Both the position numbers and the translations under genes were made by a program. This document shows positions 34,101 through 48,529 of a stretch of DNA of 64,000 nt, piece by piece (position 1 is the stretch's first letter; every line of letters begins with the position of its first letter). The DNA is taken from the NCBI GenBank assembly GCA_023079485.1, contig CM041089.1:15347660-15411659 (forward strand). Reading direction: 5' to 3'. This stretch comes from Archilochus colubris (Eukaryota; Chordata; Aves; Apodiformes; Trochilidae). Below the pieces are notes generated by a model that made no database searches, was not told the DNA's origin, and was given only the letters and a program-made list of their open reading frames with translations.

Positions 34101-37100
34101 GGAGACTGTAGAAGAGGAATTGCTGCAGCAAAGATCAAGCTGACTCATGGGTCTTTGGCTTTGGCCTAAAATACAATAAAAAAATCAACCAAAAGAAAAT
34201 CTTAATGTCCTTTCCTCCTACCAGGAAAAATCCAAGCATCTGCCTTCAGCTCCCAGTACATAACAATACAACTTAAAATAATAAAGTAAAAATTACTGTA
34301 TTTTCTATAGGCAATCTGTTTAAGGGGGCAGGGAAGATAATACCTGACCTGCATTACTGTGCCAGTCACCCATTGTTGGGAGCACTGCATGGTGTCACCC
34401 TCTGTCATCACCTCCCAGCCACCAGCAAACCAGTCCTGACCTTTTACTCTACTGGTTTACCACTGTGTTCAGCACCTGTCCTCACAAACACCAGTAAGGA
34501 CACAAGCACTAAAGCTCTGATACTTAACCCATGCTATCTGGAAAGGGCATTGAAAGCTGGACCTTATGACACCAAAAACCTCATACTGCTACTGCTTGGG
34601 CTATGGCAAATCCCACTAACAGGGCTCCAGGCAGGGCTAGTGAGACAGAGATGGAAAGTGCACTAAAAGACAACAGTTCAGATGCTTGTTCAGACTATAG
34701 GCTGCATCCCTTTTCACACCTTCAGGCTTTTTTTTGGACTGCTACTATAAAAATGAATTGTACAACTATGGAGTCACTGTTCAAGTGGCAGGAGGCTGCA
34801 TGGCCTGGGGTTCCTCTCCAGTGCTGCTCACCCACACCCAAAATGTTTGCCCACCATGGCTTTGCTGACCATTCAAGACTGCAAGAGTGCTGGAGTAATG
34901 CTGAATTTCACAAGGTTGTCTAGGTTTTTTTCTTCTCACCAGCAGTTAGGAAAAAGCAAAGGAGAAAAGGGAGGGATCAGATGAACCAGCACTCTTAAAG
35001 GTGACCCAGTCTAATCAGATTATGCAAACTTCCCAGCTCTTGTCATGACATGATCTGCCTTGTGAGCTTGGAGTTAGACTCAGAGATTACTCATAAAATA
35101 CAGAAATCATCCCCCTGAGGAAACTACAGAAAGGCTTCACCTCTGAACAAGCAGCACTTTCAGTTTTGGTGTGCTGTTTTTTTTCTTTAAGGAAGCAGAG
35201 AACCACCAAAGCATCCTCAGTCAGGGGCACCACTTTATGGGTCTATTTCTCTCCAAATTCTTGGTAGGACAAAATTCTCTTCCCTTAGAAGAAAAAAATT
35301 CTGAGATTAAGCTTGAACTCCAAATTTTTACAGTCTTACCAGTATTGTGAGATCTCAAATGTCACCACATGTTTTCGGAGGAGTCTGGTGGAGAGCAAAG
35401 CTAGCAGTGAGATTTTGGAAAGGAGTGAGATGATGTCACCTGACAGCAGGAGAGCTCAACCAGTGCCATTTCTCAATGCACACACAGCAATTTCTCACCC
35501 TTGAATATCATTCACACCTAACTGGAAATAAACTGCTGCTTCATTTTCCCCTTAAATCCTCTTATTTCCAGAAAGCAACTCCCTGAGGACCATCTGTAAC
35601 CCTACAATGAACCTCCCAGGCCATGGGTGGGTATGGCTCCTACACAGCTCTCCTTGTTCCCACACAGGAACCTCAACTGAAAAACTAATATGAAATTTTT
35701 TAAAAGTTAATCAAATGTTTCTAAAAAGCTTTTTTAAAACCAGAAAAAGCCCATGGAAAACCACCAGCTTACATGTCAGACCTGTAAGACTGCAACCTGA
35801 AACGCTGCTTGAACAAAAGAAATGCTGCAGTGTTTTGTGGAGACTGAGTATATTAACACCTAGGCCTAGGATCTAGACTCAAACCCCCTATTAATCACAA
35901 ATATTTTATCACCTCATACAACAATTTTTGCCCTCCACCTGCACACATAAGATAGGACAAAACAATGTAAGACCTGCATTTAAAAAAAGTGTATTTGAAG
36001 TTAGTATTTCTTACCCAACTCGAGATCTACCATAAAGAACCAGTTCCACAGGCTTAATTTGCCCTTACTTCCACATATTTTTTTTTCATCCAACACAGGG
36101 CATTCTATGTCAACTCAAAGAACAAATCTAATCTAAGCTAGTAATCAAAATCTGATCAGATACAAAAATTCATGAAGTTGGCCTCTCCCTTCACCCAAAA
36201 GGCATCCACATGGCTGCAAGGTCTGGAAAAGACACTGGTATGACTGACCAAGATGACAACAAAAGACACAGCTGATGGCACAGGTTGAGTTTTATAGGAT
36301 GACAGCTCCTCAATACCACTTCAAACAAGTGCTTCTTTTATTCTACAGCACCAAAGGAATTGTTGCTCTTAAAAGGCACAAATAAAATTCAGGTTCAGAG
36401 AGTACTCCGGAAAACACAAACCACAGACTATAAGGTTTTCTTCGAGTTTTGCCACTGTACCCAAAAATTAATTATGCTCTCCAGGTCTAAACTAGATACC
36501 TTTTTTGGAAACTGTACTAAAACAGAAGGGAAATTCCCATCTAAAGGAAGCAGCTTTCATCAAGTAACTCAGGAGGGAACGTCCATCAGTGTCTCCATGA
36601 GCTGTGTCAGTGCTGGGCACAGAGCTGAGCAGCGCACTGCATGCAGCCCTCTTCAGGTAACACAACCAGATAACAGGGGCAGTGCCTTGGGGCAGTGCTG
36701 GGTGGTGTGAAGGTTGGGATACCATGGGAATGGCTCCTGGGAGGAGCTGCTGGGAGCTCCCCTGATCCCAGCTCTGCCTCTGCCCAAGGCCGAGCAGATA
36801 TGGGAAGCTGAATGAATGCACCCCTGTCAGTCTCATAGTCAAGAAAGGGAAAATGAAACTGAAAAAACCCCAACAAACCAACAAAAGAGCTGCAGGGCAG
36901 AGGAGATGAGGAGGTGTGAGTGATACCAGAGGAGGGGAAGGTGCCCGAGCAGCACCTCCCTCAGCCCGTGGTGAGATGGCGGCTGTGCCCCTGCAGCCAT
37001 GGAGGAGCGCGGGGGAGCAGTCCCTGAAGGACCCCGGGGGGTGGGGAAAAGGTGGATTTGTAGCCCCTGAAGTGTCTCAGGTGGGCAGAGGTGAAGCTGC

Positions 37101-40100
37101 AGCCTGTGCAGGGTTGCAGAGAGGGTCAGCTGTGTCTGTGCATCCCTGGGAATGAACCCGTGAAGAAGGACACACTGCTCAGCTGGGCTGGCATCCACTT
37201 CAACCAGAACAACCCCGCATGCTGGATACCCAAAGTGGTACACAGACTGTTCCTTGAACACAGCAGCTACAAAACTAGCTGATAAAAGCTCCCACAACCT
37301 CTCCAAAGCTGAATTTGATGCAACATGTAGCTTCTGAGGGGAAAAACCACAACCACTCATTTCAAAGGAGCTGGGTGCTGAGGAACAACAACAGGGAGTG
37401 GGAAAAAAACAACCCCTAGCATCACTTCCCCTTTTTTCTCTCACAGAGTTGAGAAGCTTCTATTAACTGCAAGCTTATATTAATTGCAAAGCATGAGAAT
37501 CTGCACACACACCCTCTTTGGGCAACCGGGGCCAACCCCTGGAAAATATTTCCATCTATGGGATGCATGCATTGTGCTACCAGCAAAATATCAAACCTGA
37601 TAAGGCAGGGACCTTTCACAAGGCTCAGAGACACCACTTCGTGATGCTGACTCAGTCTAAGATAAGTTGCTTTAATTTTCTTCCCTCACAGGGGAAGTAA
37701 CACCAGCCACCTTCATATCCAGTTTGAAACCTAGATGGTATTTGGACATTTGAATCAGAGTACAGGATGGAACTGGGGTTCCCTGCAATGGGAGTCAACT
37801 TCCCACTCTAAAGGTGAAGATCTTCAGGAAGTTCTTGGTGCACCGTTAGCCCTGCCCTGGACAAAGAGTATTGTATTATACAATTTTCCATGCCTAAGGC
37901 TTGATACAGCCTTTTTCTGCCTAGATCTAGTCATACATATAACTTGTGAGGGAACCAGGAAAATCAGTTAGAAAGGTCAGGTAGTTAAAAAACCTTTAAG
38001 AAAGAGACTGAGAGATGCTGGTTTCCCCCAGCAGCTTCCAAAGGCTGGTCAACCAAGAGAACAAACAGTCAAATGACACTGCTGCAGATGCCTCAGAGAC
38101 CTATGAACCATCTCCTGGTGAGAAGGCAGCAAGCACAGTGTCAGTGGCAAAAATTAACAAGTTAAGAGCAGTTTTGCTGGACCCATTTTGCCGAGCAGGT
38201 TGATTGCTGTGAAAAGCTGGGACCAGCACGGTACCACTCCTGCGCATGGGGCTCAGGGCTTTGCACATGGGTAAGAGGACAGCAAGGCACTGCAGGAAAC
38301 ATCCTGCCAGCCAAAACCCTGCACTAACACCTCCCCCTTTCTGGTTTGTGTTTGCCATGTGGAAGGAGTCTCAGCAGTAGCTCCAGTGAGCAAGCACAGG
38401 GAGCAGACAGAACTTGGTGCTCAGTGCCACTGATCATGCACTTACTGCCCAGGGGAGAGAGATGCAGCAGAAACAAGAAGCTGCAAATACCCAAAGCTTT
38501 GCCAGATATCTCTACACTGCCATGCTCCTCAAACACAGACCCTATTTACTACACCGAAGTTCAGAGGGGAAGTGCAAGGAAAGTATCAGACCAAGAGGTA
38601 TGTTGTGGGTCCTGACTACGCAGCCCTGTTATACTTCCCTTCCTGAAGCTCTACATATGTTCTCCCTTACCTTCTTTGTCCCTCAGAAGCACAAGTTGGA
38701 AAGCAGAAAACCTGTGGTGAACACGTGCAACCAGGAAGGAGAGCAGGAAGAGATCAGATGTGTTGAGAAGTGAGGAAAATATACTATGGAATGAATGCAA
38801 CATGGTTTTTTCTGCTTTTTCTGTAGCATGGGATGTGTTGCTTCCCAACTAGGGTCAGCCAGAAATTTTTCCCTTTATAAATTCCCTTCTCCTTCAAAGT
38901 TTGAAGTAACTATAGTGCACACAGCAGACTTTTAGAAACTCTCCAGAGCCAACCACCGTGTGGGTGCCAGAACTGATGGGAGTTACAGCCTAAGTTTCAG
39001 TGGGGTGCAGAACTGACTCGGGTTTTCTGTGGGTCCTAGGATTTAATGCTGACTGCACAGGCTGGAGACAGAGAATAAAGAGCTTGGCACAGCTGTCAGC
39101 ACAGAGGCCCAAGGCTCAGGACAAGCTCTGCAGGCTTTTGATGCAGACAGTTTTTTTTTTGCTCCTGAAACACCTGGTGCATCACACTCCTGCCGCTGGG
39201 CTAATTCTTCCCCAGCAAAAGGCATGATGGAACAAGTGCTTCCAATCAAAAAGGAAACTCAGCCAGTCATGAAAATCCTCCCCAGGCTACCAGGCTTTAT
39301 TCCTTCCAGTTGGCTCAGCTTTGTTTTTCCAGTTTCAAGCTCTCTCGAGAACAACTCCAGGTCTCTCCCAATCTGCTCAGGTGGGACACAAACTAAAGAA
39401 AATGGCTCTGTCCCCCCCAAAGCCCCATTACTGCATGTAACAGCAGTGTTAGAAAAAAAGCTTTTTTCTGGAACAGAAAAGGTTATACTCACCACACAAG
39501 GTACCCTCAGATGTGCAGCCCTTGTAGAAGTCTTCTGTTGCTATCATCTGTTAATCCACAACCTGAAGTCCCCATGCCCTTGACTCAGCTCCCAGCTCAG
39601 AGGTCTCATGTCCTTCCCCACTGCAATACAACAGGACTGTTGTTTGGGCACATGCACGGGGTCAGGAGCTCCTCAGAAACACCTGAGTAACCTATGAGCT
39701 AAGCTACCAGCTGCTTGGCCTCACTGAAAGGATGGAACACAGACAAAACTGCCCTATCCCTACCTACTGTGTCAGCCTTCACTGGGTTAAAATGCCTCTT
39801 GGTCCAGAGCTGGAACAAGCTGGAGCTGTGTCCCAGCACACAAATAAACGCTTTGCTTCTGAGAGGTGTTTCACTCTGTCTTCCAGCTGCTGTCTGGATG
39901 ACATCCTTCTGCCTCCTGGCCAGCAATAAAGCAAAAAGAAGGGCAGACTCCTGAGCAAAGGAGGAGGTACAGGTTGACTAAAGGAGATGGCACCGAGCTA
40001 AGATAAGGACAGACAACATTCAGCACTGTCTTGCTCTCTTTTTGTGCCCAATCTGATCAGTGCAGCTGGTCAAGGAGGGACTCATCTCCATCACAGCACA

Positions 40101-43072
40101 TCACCCAGAGCCTCTTCATCCTCACTGAAAAGATAGGCATCCTCTGCCTGACCTGCTTCAGGTACCTGTCTGCACTGGGCAGAGCTGGAAGAGTTTTATT
40201 CCTCCAGTCTGTACAGGGGGCTGAGGGTAAGCAACTGGGATGTTAGATGTCAATATCTGGACAGGTGAATTGCACTGTGACATTCCCCACCTTGCACTTA
40301 GCTTTTCAGAGAGCTGCTATCATCACAGTGCACCTAAAATGAAAGCCCTGCTAGTCCCCAAGGACTGTAACAATATTTCAAGTGGACCCAAGTCATTTTG
40401 GGGAGTAACTGAAAAGAAGGCAGAGCTGCAGAGCTTCTGGTGCCTGTGTCAGCACCAGAAGAAAGAAATGTCCCAAGCACCAAACACTTCATGAGAACAG
40501 CACTGCCTGGAGCGTGCAAGGCTCGCCTGATGCCCACCAAGAGACCCACTAGGAGAGGCAGGAAGGGATACAGACATGCAGTGAGGCTGGGGCAAGGAAA
40601 CATGGAAAAGAAAAGAACAGAGCACCCAGAGTGCACATTTCTTCTCGTGGAGAGACGTGGGGTTTACAGACCAACCTTGAGTATTCTTCTCTTTATTATG
40701 ACTTCTGATATAGTACCCCTTGGGACAGGAAACACTTGAGGTTGATGCAGACAAATGCAAAATAATGAGTCTAGGGGCAGGAAGCCAAAGCAGACTGCAC
40801 ACATTAAATCAAAGTGTCACACTGCAAGGCTGGCCAGGGGAGGGACTGACTCTAAGACCTGTGAAGCCATCAACCCTCATGCTACAGAAAATAAAAAAAT
40901 ACATCTCAGAAAGGAATTGCAGGCAGAATAACTTTCCTAATAACAGGATGAATGAGGAATAAATTGTTACAAAGGGCTCGCAAATCAAATAGGGAAAAAA
41001 AAAAAGAAAGCACGTAAGAGACTGCATGACATTTACCCACAGTGGGTCTGAACTGAAGGGTTCAGAAGAAAAGAAGTTCAAATCAGCTCCACTTCAGGAA
41101 AGACTGACTTAATGATGGCAGAGCTTATCTGCCACCCCAGCATACAATTGTCACTAAGTGTGCAGACTCCTGTTTCAGATTTTACATGTTATCTCTTTGT
41201 GTCTTAATCCCAACAGGTACTTGCTCCCGTTGTCCCACAGTGTGACTGGTGGTTATCTGCTCCCCACATCAGCTGCTGGTCACATCCCAGTCCCACAGTA
41301 TGACCTGTGTGATTACTTTGATCCATTTTGTTGGTCGTGGGGTGTTTTTTGTTTTCCTTTTTGTCTCCCATGGGATTCACTTTGAAGTTGCTCAAAGCTG
41401 TGAATTAAGTAAACTCATTCTAGATGCAGACTTTGAAATAAAGATAGATATTTTGAGATAAAAACCTGAGCTGCAAGATGCTGTACTGGCTGCTAGGCCA
41501 TGGTCACTGCAGTTAACAGAGTTCAAACAACTGTCAGGATTTGACTAAGACCTCCTTACCCTGTTGCAATGCAATTGCAGGGCTTACCAAAAAACATGGA
41601 CTTGGTAGCATGCTCTGAGAAAGTCCATCACTGTGCTGCACATCTTGCTTCTACCTCTTCAGGAGCACACTTCAGACAACACTCTTTTTGAGGACCCTAA
41701 ACAGGGCTACAGAAGCAACTTCATTTCTTTCAGATTTTTTTGTATGTCTTCCTCTAAATCTCAGGCAAGCTTTCCTGAGTTCTCTTAGGAAAAGTGTCCT
41801 GAAATTGCTTTGTTTTCTCTTTGGTGGCAGGCCAGCTTTGTGCAGCTCAGTTTTCACCTATGGATTGGTAACTCTAATATCCAGCTGCCGGCCCTGGCCC
41901 TATAGAAGTTTCCAACCAAGCACCAGAAGGCACAGGGCCCTGTACTTCACACACTAATTCTTTTGTCTGCATCTATTTAATCTCTAAAGCTGGACACTAC
42001 CAGAGCCTTCCCTACCACCCACTAGGGAGAACCACCACCAAAACCTTCTCTGCTTCACAGCAACGACATATGCCAGAGAACTGTTTTGGAAAGATATATT
42101 AGGTACTTCAGGAACTGCTTTTAGAAAAAGTAAAGTTTTTCACTTCTTGAAGAAATCTATGACTTCCCTCTCCAGTGAGTTTGTTGGGTATTTATCTTTC
42201 AAGGCTTGGTCAGGTAACTGCATCTTGGTTTTGTACATCTTTCCACATAAGGTGCCTTGGTACAGGTGACCAAAAGGGACGTAAGACTTTTTTGCCATTA
42301 TCTGCCACCAACACAAAACCCGACTGTAAAGCCTTGTGGTTTTTAAATCAATCCCCATACAGAAAGCTACATCTTTTGTTCAATTGCCTCAATTTTCTTA
42401 CTGTTTTTCCAACCCAGAACAAGCCACTCAGTTTTACCATTGGATGTCTATCCATTTCTGTCACACAAGTCCCACTGGCAACCTGGAAGACATCCATGGA
42501 AATGACTGCTATTCCAGATCTCCACTCACATCACACTTAAGACTGTGTATCTAAAATATTAAAACAGCAGACAAGACAACCTGGCTTGAATTGGTAAAAG
42601 AAATAAAAACCTCACCTTCTCACAGCTCTTTGTGATGAGAAAGCATTTCACTCATCAGAAAACCAGATTAGCAACATGTCAACAGTTGGCTGCTGAATGT
42701 TTTGGCACTACTCACCAGTTACCAAAGGAAGGGGGAAGTTGATTTTGCAATTAAAACACCAGATTGGGAAAAAATATCTGTTCTCAACTCTTCTCCAGGT
42801 TCCTCCTGTTAACATGGGTTTCCACTGCTCAGTTCCCCAGCTGTAAAAGAAGAGGCCACAGCAATGCCTCTCCTTGCCCTCCCAAGCATCTGCCCTGGCT
42901 ATAGGAACTGGGAGATACTTGGGGTAGGGACAATTTACCCAGGTAAGAGTGATCATATATACCAGCAAAATGAAGGGAAGGATCGAGAAGAAAGTGAAAC
43001 TCATGGACTAACTCACTTTTGACAGCCAGAACTTGTCTCCTGGAGTGTAGCTTTTCTAGCAGGCATCACAAC
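31155..43072. other. Presumed HRAS intron sequence, 12 kb, no recognised gene
   Basis: Frames are short and domain-free. The stretch contains A-rich blocks (for example 32800-32850) and a possible very old LINE reverse-transcriptase remnant at about 40720-40830. I could not support any other feature. Confidence 0.5.
40720..40830 (+). mobile_element. Possible ancient LINE reverse-transcriptase remnant
   Basis: The plus-strand frame reads LEVDADKCKIMSLGAGSQ, which resembles the ADKCK..HLG block found near the end of CR1/L2-type reverse transcriptases. Nothing recognisable flanks it. Weak evidence from one motif. Confidence 0.3.
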
Positions 43073-46000
43073 CACAGAATCCTTTGGGTTGGAAGGGACC
43101 TCTGAGATCAAGTCCAACCCTTGACCCACTCCCCCTATGGTTCCCATCCCATGGCACTCAGTGCCACATCCAGGCTCTTCTTAAAAACCTCCAGACACGG
43201 AGAATCCACTACTTCCCTGGGCAGCCCATTCCAATGCCTGATCACCCTCTCTGGAAAGAATTCCTTCCTAATATCCAGGGGAGGTTTATGTTGGATATTA
43301 GGAAAACATTCTTAAGCCCATGCCCTCTTGTCTGACTGATATCTGCCTGGGAAAAGAGCCCGACCCCCCCTGGCTCCAACCTCCTTTCAGGGAGTTGTAG
43401 AGAGTGATGAGGTCTCCCCTGAGCCTCCTCTTCTCCAGCCTCAACACTCCCAGCTCCCTCAGCCCTTCCTCACAGGAATTCTGCTGGATCCCTTCACAGC
43501 CTCCTTGCTCTTCTCTGGACCTGCTCCAGCACCTCAATCTCCTTCCTGAGCTGAGGGGCCCAGAACTGGACACAGGACTCAAGCTGTGGCCTCACCAGAG
43601 CTGAGCACAGGGGCAGAATCCCTTCCCTGGACCTGCTGGCCACGCTGTTCCTGAGCCAGCCCAGGATGCCATTGGCCTTCTTGGCCACCTGGGCACACTG
43701 CTGGCTCCTCTTCAGCTTCCTGGCAATCCAGACTCCCAGGTCCCTTTCTGCCACTCTGTGCCCAGCCTGGAGCTCCCCATGGGCTTGTTGTGACCAAAGT
43801 GCAGGACCTGGAATGTTGAACCTCATCCCCTTGGGATCATCCCAACTCTCCAGTCTGTCCAGGTCCCTCTGCAGAGCCCTCCTGCCTTCCAGCTGATCCA
43901 CTCCCCCCAGCTTGGTGTCATCTGTGAATTTGCTGATGATGGACTCAATCCCCTCATCTAAATCATCAATGAAGATATTAAACAGAACTGGGCCCAACAC
44001 CGGTCCCTGGGGGACACCACAGCCACCAACTGGATCAGCACCACTCTGTGGCCTCCAGCAGTTCCTAACCCAGCCCAGAGTGCTCCTGTCTGAGCCCTGG
44101 GCTGACAGCTTTCCCAGGAGAATGCTGCGGGAATGGTGTCAAAAGCTTTGCTGAATTCCAGGCAAACTCCATCCTCAGCCTTCCCCTCATCCGCCAGCTG
44201 GGTCACCTCATCATAAAAGGAGCTCAGGTTGGTCAGACAGGACCTGCCCTTCCTAACCCCATGCTGCCTGGGTCTGAGCCCCTGTCCCTCCTGGAGCTGC
44301 TGTGTGATTGCCCCCAGGATGAGCTGCTCCATAACCCTGCCAGGCACTGAGGTCAGGCTGACAGCCCTGGAGTTTCCTGGGTCCTCCTTTGGTCCTTTTC
44401 TGTGGATTGCTGTGACATTCACCAACTTCCCATCATCTGGGACCTCCCCAGTGAGCCAGGGCTGTTGGAAATGGAGAGCAGCTTGGGGAGCTCTTCCCCA
44501 ATTCCCTCCTCACTTTGGGGTGGATCCTGTCTGGTCCCATAGACTTGTGAGGATCCAAGTGGCTCAGCAGTCACCAACTGTTCCCTCCAACAGGAGGGGG
44601 AATGTTCTGCTTCTTACTTCTCTCTATAAGCCTCAGAAGCCACTATCCTCAGGACACCCTGTCTTACTGTTAAAAACTAAGGTAAAGAAAGTGTTAAATA
44701 CCTCAGCCTTTTCCTCATCTTTAGTAACTATGTTTCTCCCCACGTCCAACAAAAAAATGGAGGTTTTCCAGCCCCTCCTTTTGCTGCTGATGCATCAGTA
44801 GATTTTTTTGTTATCCTTAACAAAAGTGGCAAGATTAAGTTCAGCTCTCTAATTTTCTTTGTACATGACCTAACTATTCCTAAACTCTTCCCGAGTAGTT
44901 AGCCCTTTTTTCCATAATCAGTAGGCTCTCTTTTTTACCCTAATTTCTTTCAAAATCTCCCTGTTCATTCAGACTGCTCATCTTCCCCTCTGGTTTGCCT
45001 TTGGGCACACCAGGACAGCTGCTCCTGTGCTTTCAGGACTTGCTTCTTGAAGTACACCCATCCCTCCTGAACCCCTCTGTTTTCCAGAGCTGTTTCCCAG
45101 GGTACGCTCTGAATCCGTCTTCTGAATAGGCCAAAATCTGCCTTCCAGAAGTCCAACATAGAGGTTTTACTGATAGCCCTCCTAGAAAACTATTATTTCA
45201 TGGTCACTGTGCCCCAGACAGCCTCCAACCACCACATCTCCCACCCATCTCACTCCTTCTGCTTGCAAACAGAAGGTCCAGTGGGGACCCATCCCTGCTG
45301 GGCTCATTTACCAGGAGGAGCAGGAAATCATCCTCTACATGCTGTAGAAATCTCCTAAACTGCCTCTTCTCTGCTGTGTGGCGCAGATACCCAGCAGGTT
45401 AAAGTCACCCAGGAGAACCAGGGCTGGTGATTTTGAAACATCTGCCAGCTGCATAATTCATCACCCTCATCATCCTGACTGTGTGGTCTGTAACAGACTC
45501 CCACCAGGATATCAGCCTTGTTGGCCTTCCCCCTGATTCTGATCCACAGGCACTCCATCTTATTGTTACTGACTTCAACTTCTAGAGAGTCAAGAGACTC
45601 TCTAACATACAGAGCTACCCCTCCACCTCTCCTACCCTGCCTGTCCCTTCTGAAGAGCCTGTAGCCACCCATGGCAGCACTCCAGCCATGGGAGTCATCC
45701 CACCATCCATGATGGTGACTCCATCACAGCTTTCCTGCTGCACCATGGCTTCCAGCTCCTCCTGTTTGTTGCCCATACTGCGTGCACTGGTGTACATGCA
45801 CTTCAGCTGGGCTGCTGATTTGGCTCTTAACTCGGGCTTTCCACTCTTGGGCTCATCTCTGGAGAGCCAAGTTTCGGTCCCTACCTTCAAACCTAGTTCA
45901 AAGCCCTCCCGGTCAGCCCCAGCTCACAGGCTGCAGTCCTTTGGAAGGACAGCGTATAGCTCCTGCTGGACACCAGACAGCATGGAATCTGCCCCATGGC

Positions 46001-46170
46001 CAAAGAACCCCAAATGCTGCTGCTGACACCAGTCCCTAAGCCATGAATTAACCTGCTGGATCCTCCCGCAGTTCCCTCATCCATCGCTGTCATTAGAGAG
46101 ATGGAGGAGAACACAACTTGGGCTCCTGATCCCTTCACCACTTGTCCCAAGGCCCTGAAATCTCTCAATT
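43073..46170 (-). mobile_element. Long CR1 LINE (about 3.1 kb) with ORF1-esterase, endonuclease and reverse-transcriptase remnants (copy c)
   Basis: On the minus strand the order is intact. 46168-45893 resembles the C-terminal esterase-like part of CR1 ORF1 (QVVKGSGAQVVFSSISLM). 45890-45355 is the apurinic endonuclease (KCMYTSARSMGNKQEELEA; GYRLFRRDRQGRRGGGVALY). 45159-44965 is the EN/RT linker (FWKADFGLFRRR). 44800-43500 is the reverse transcriptase, with the catalytic FTDDTK block and the [17 protein letters not shown]-terminal text. The 3' UTR ends at 43073 as AACCCAAAGGATTCTG. CR1 replicates by target-primed reverse transcription. This copy has stops and frameshifts throughout and is dead. 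At 3.1 kb it is much longer than the other copies here, though still 5'-truncated. It is collinear with HRAS. Confidence 0.93.
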
Positions 46171-47220
46171 TCTTTTTATTACCCTGTCACTCCCCACTTT
46201 AAAGAGCAGAAGTGGGTAAAGCCACCATGCCTGGGTGCTTCATGGGTTGGAAGGGAGTGGCTGCTTGGGATGTACCCCACAGGAGAGGAACAGCAAAGCT
46301 ATGAACTCGTGTGGAAGAAGTATTCTCTCATTCCCATACAGATTAATGGATTCATCAGGGAAGGAAGCTGGAGTGGAAGGTATCTTGTCTGGCCCATAAC
46401 AATCAGGTACAGCAGTTGTGGGAATCAGATGACTAATTAGTAAATAAATACAATTCAGGGTCTGAAGGTCCTATCTTTCTTCCTTGCAGGACAAATGCCC
46501 AGATTCTTCCCTGGGACAGCAGACAGGAAGTGATCTCAATAATAAAACCATTGCAGTAGTGCTGCAAGCAGACAACAAAGGCCATTTTCCCTCCTTTTCG
46601 TATCCTTCTTGTTCCTGCTACAAGATAGGGAGAAAAAGCTGCTCTGACTCTACTGATGCATTGCTTCTCACACCCATAGTGAGGGGCTGCTGACATGGTC
46701 TGTGTCCCATGGCTGGAAGACTGATGGGAGCTTATAGCTCTGCTCCTGTGGAAAAGTAGGAGCACTTTTCCAGATCCAGGTCTGATTCTTTCATCCTTCA
46801 TTTCTCACCTTCACAATAGTCATAGTGTTCTTTCTTTCAAATGCATTTCTGTTTTGAGCATTAATACCTTTAAGTTTGGAAATCCATGGGAGCTACCAGA
46901 AGAGTCACAGAACTGTCAGCTGACAGGGAGCAGAGCAGATGGAGGATGTGGATCTCTCCTCCTAGGAGTACACACCAGACCTCACATACACAAGGACAAG
47001 TCACTGCCATCATGTTCCCCAGCAGAACCATCAGGCAGAAAGCTGCCTCATTTCCATCCACTTCCCCATCCATCAGCAGCTGCACAGACTGCCAGATGGG
47101 GATCCCCAGCCAGCACAGCCCCCAGCACTCATCCTCACACTCCCAGCAGAGCCAGGAGCCAGTGCACACCTACCAAAGCAGCTCAGAGAGCAGACCACTT
47201 GCCCAAGGCTGTCTGTATAC

Positions 47221-47375
47221 AATTTTTAACTCAATAAATATTTTTTAAATAAAATATGTATATATATACATTTGTATATATATTTATATTATAAATTTTT
47301 ATATAATATACATATTTATAAAATAATGATATTTATTTTTATTTATATATATCTCCATATTTTTGTCTCCATAAA
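47221..47375. repeat. AT-rich low-complexity / (TA)n block
   Basis: About 155 bases almost wholly A and T, with TATATATACA and ATATATTTATAT runs. Likely unstable in length. Confidence 0.85.
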
Positions 47376-48237
47376 AAGCTTCCTGGCCTCACATGGTACC
47401 ATGCAGATCAGGAAAAGGCCAAGGGACACAAGACTGGAAGGAGCCTTGCAGGACCAACATTACACTCTAAGTTACATCTTCAGCCTCCACACAGAAGCAG
47501 GGGAGGCAAGGGGAGGTGTGGGCAGGCACAAACACATAGCCAGGACATACCTCCTGCTTTCACAAGTGTTTGCTGGGTCTGGATGGCACAAAGGAGAGAG
47601 TCATGGTGTTCACAGCAGGAGTTTAAGACAGCATGACCCAAAAAGAGACATTTTGATGCAGAGATCCACAGACAAGGAAAAAGTTACAGGATTAGAAGAG
47701 ATCCACCTCATACTCAACACTGCTGCTGGAGCACAGCCCCCCTGCTACCCCAACCAGCACTGATGAGCAGAGCTCACTGCTCCCTCTAAAGAAGACTCCA
47801 ACACATCTGGGGCACAAGGATTTGCTAACCAGACCTTCCTGTAGAGTTTTTTCACTGGTCTGCTTTTCTGAGAGAAGATGATGAGCCCATGCACTCCTGC
47901 TGCCAGTAGCCATGCTCTGATTCAGCCTGGAACAGCAGGAGAGCCAACATTCCCCTTGCACACCTGCAGCCTTCACAAGGCCTTTTTCCACTGATCTCCT
48001 CAATCCCCTTCCTGCATCCAGTGAGCACAGGGACACCAGAGCAGACCTGAATCCCTCATTTCATTCCTAGTCCCAGGCCTTTCAGATCCTGGTGCTCTCC
48101 TCCCAGCATGAGGATGACATCCTCTCCATTTCAAATCTGCTGCTCTCCCAGGGATGGTAAACAAGCAGCAGACATGCAGGAATCTTCCCAGAGACATTGC
48201 AGCAACATCTCTATTTTGTATTCATCAAGTTATTGCT

Positions 48238-48255
48238 CACACACACACACACACA
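48238..48255. repeat. (CA)n microsatellite
   Basis: Nine CA dinucleotides followed by GCTAAGCTCAGC. Confidence 0.9.
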
Positions 48256-48529
48256 GCTAAGCTCAGCTCCATCAGCTCTTTTATTTTACATTTAAGCAGC
48301 CTGCTCTGTAATGGCTTTAGCTGTGCAAAAGGAAAAACCCACTTCTAGTTTAGGCCACACCACTGTGTTATGCAGGTACCTGGGCTGATGCTGCCTCTGC
48401 ATTACCAGAGTTCCTCTTGCCCAGCACATCCCACCCTTCCAGCAGACAGGCTGGGTACCTGCTGGGTTGGCATCACTCCTGAAGAAGAGCCCAATAAGAC
48501 AACGTACCAGCTCAGCCAGGACCAGGGAG

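Larger units (their letters stand above)
46171..48529. other. Presumed HRAS intron sequence with an AT-rich block
   Basis: Contains the AT-rich stretch at 47221-47375 and a (CA)n run at 48238-48255. No gene is recognised; the reading frame through the AT-rich block is low-complexity Ile/Tyr/Phe text. Confidence 0.5.

Noticed and set aside
43494..44425. Reverse-transcriptase-like frames as an active retroelement
   Set aside because: Stops and frameshifts separate the pieces, and the element lacks its 5' end.
47221..47375. AT-rich block as an origin, promoter or matrix-attachment site
   Set aside because: Only base composition supports it; a simple (TA)n-like repeat explains the sequence.
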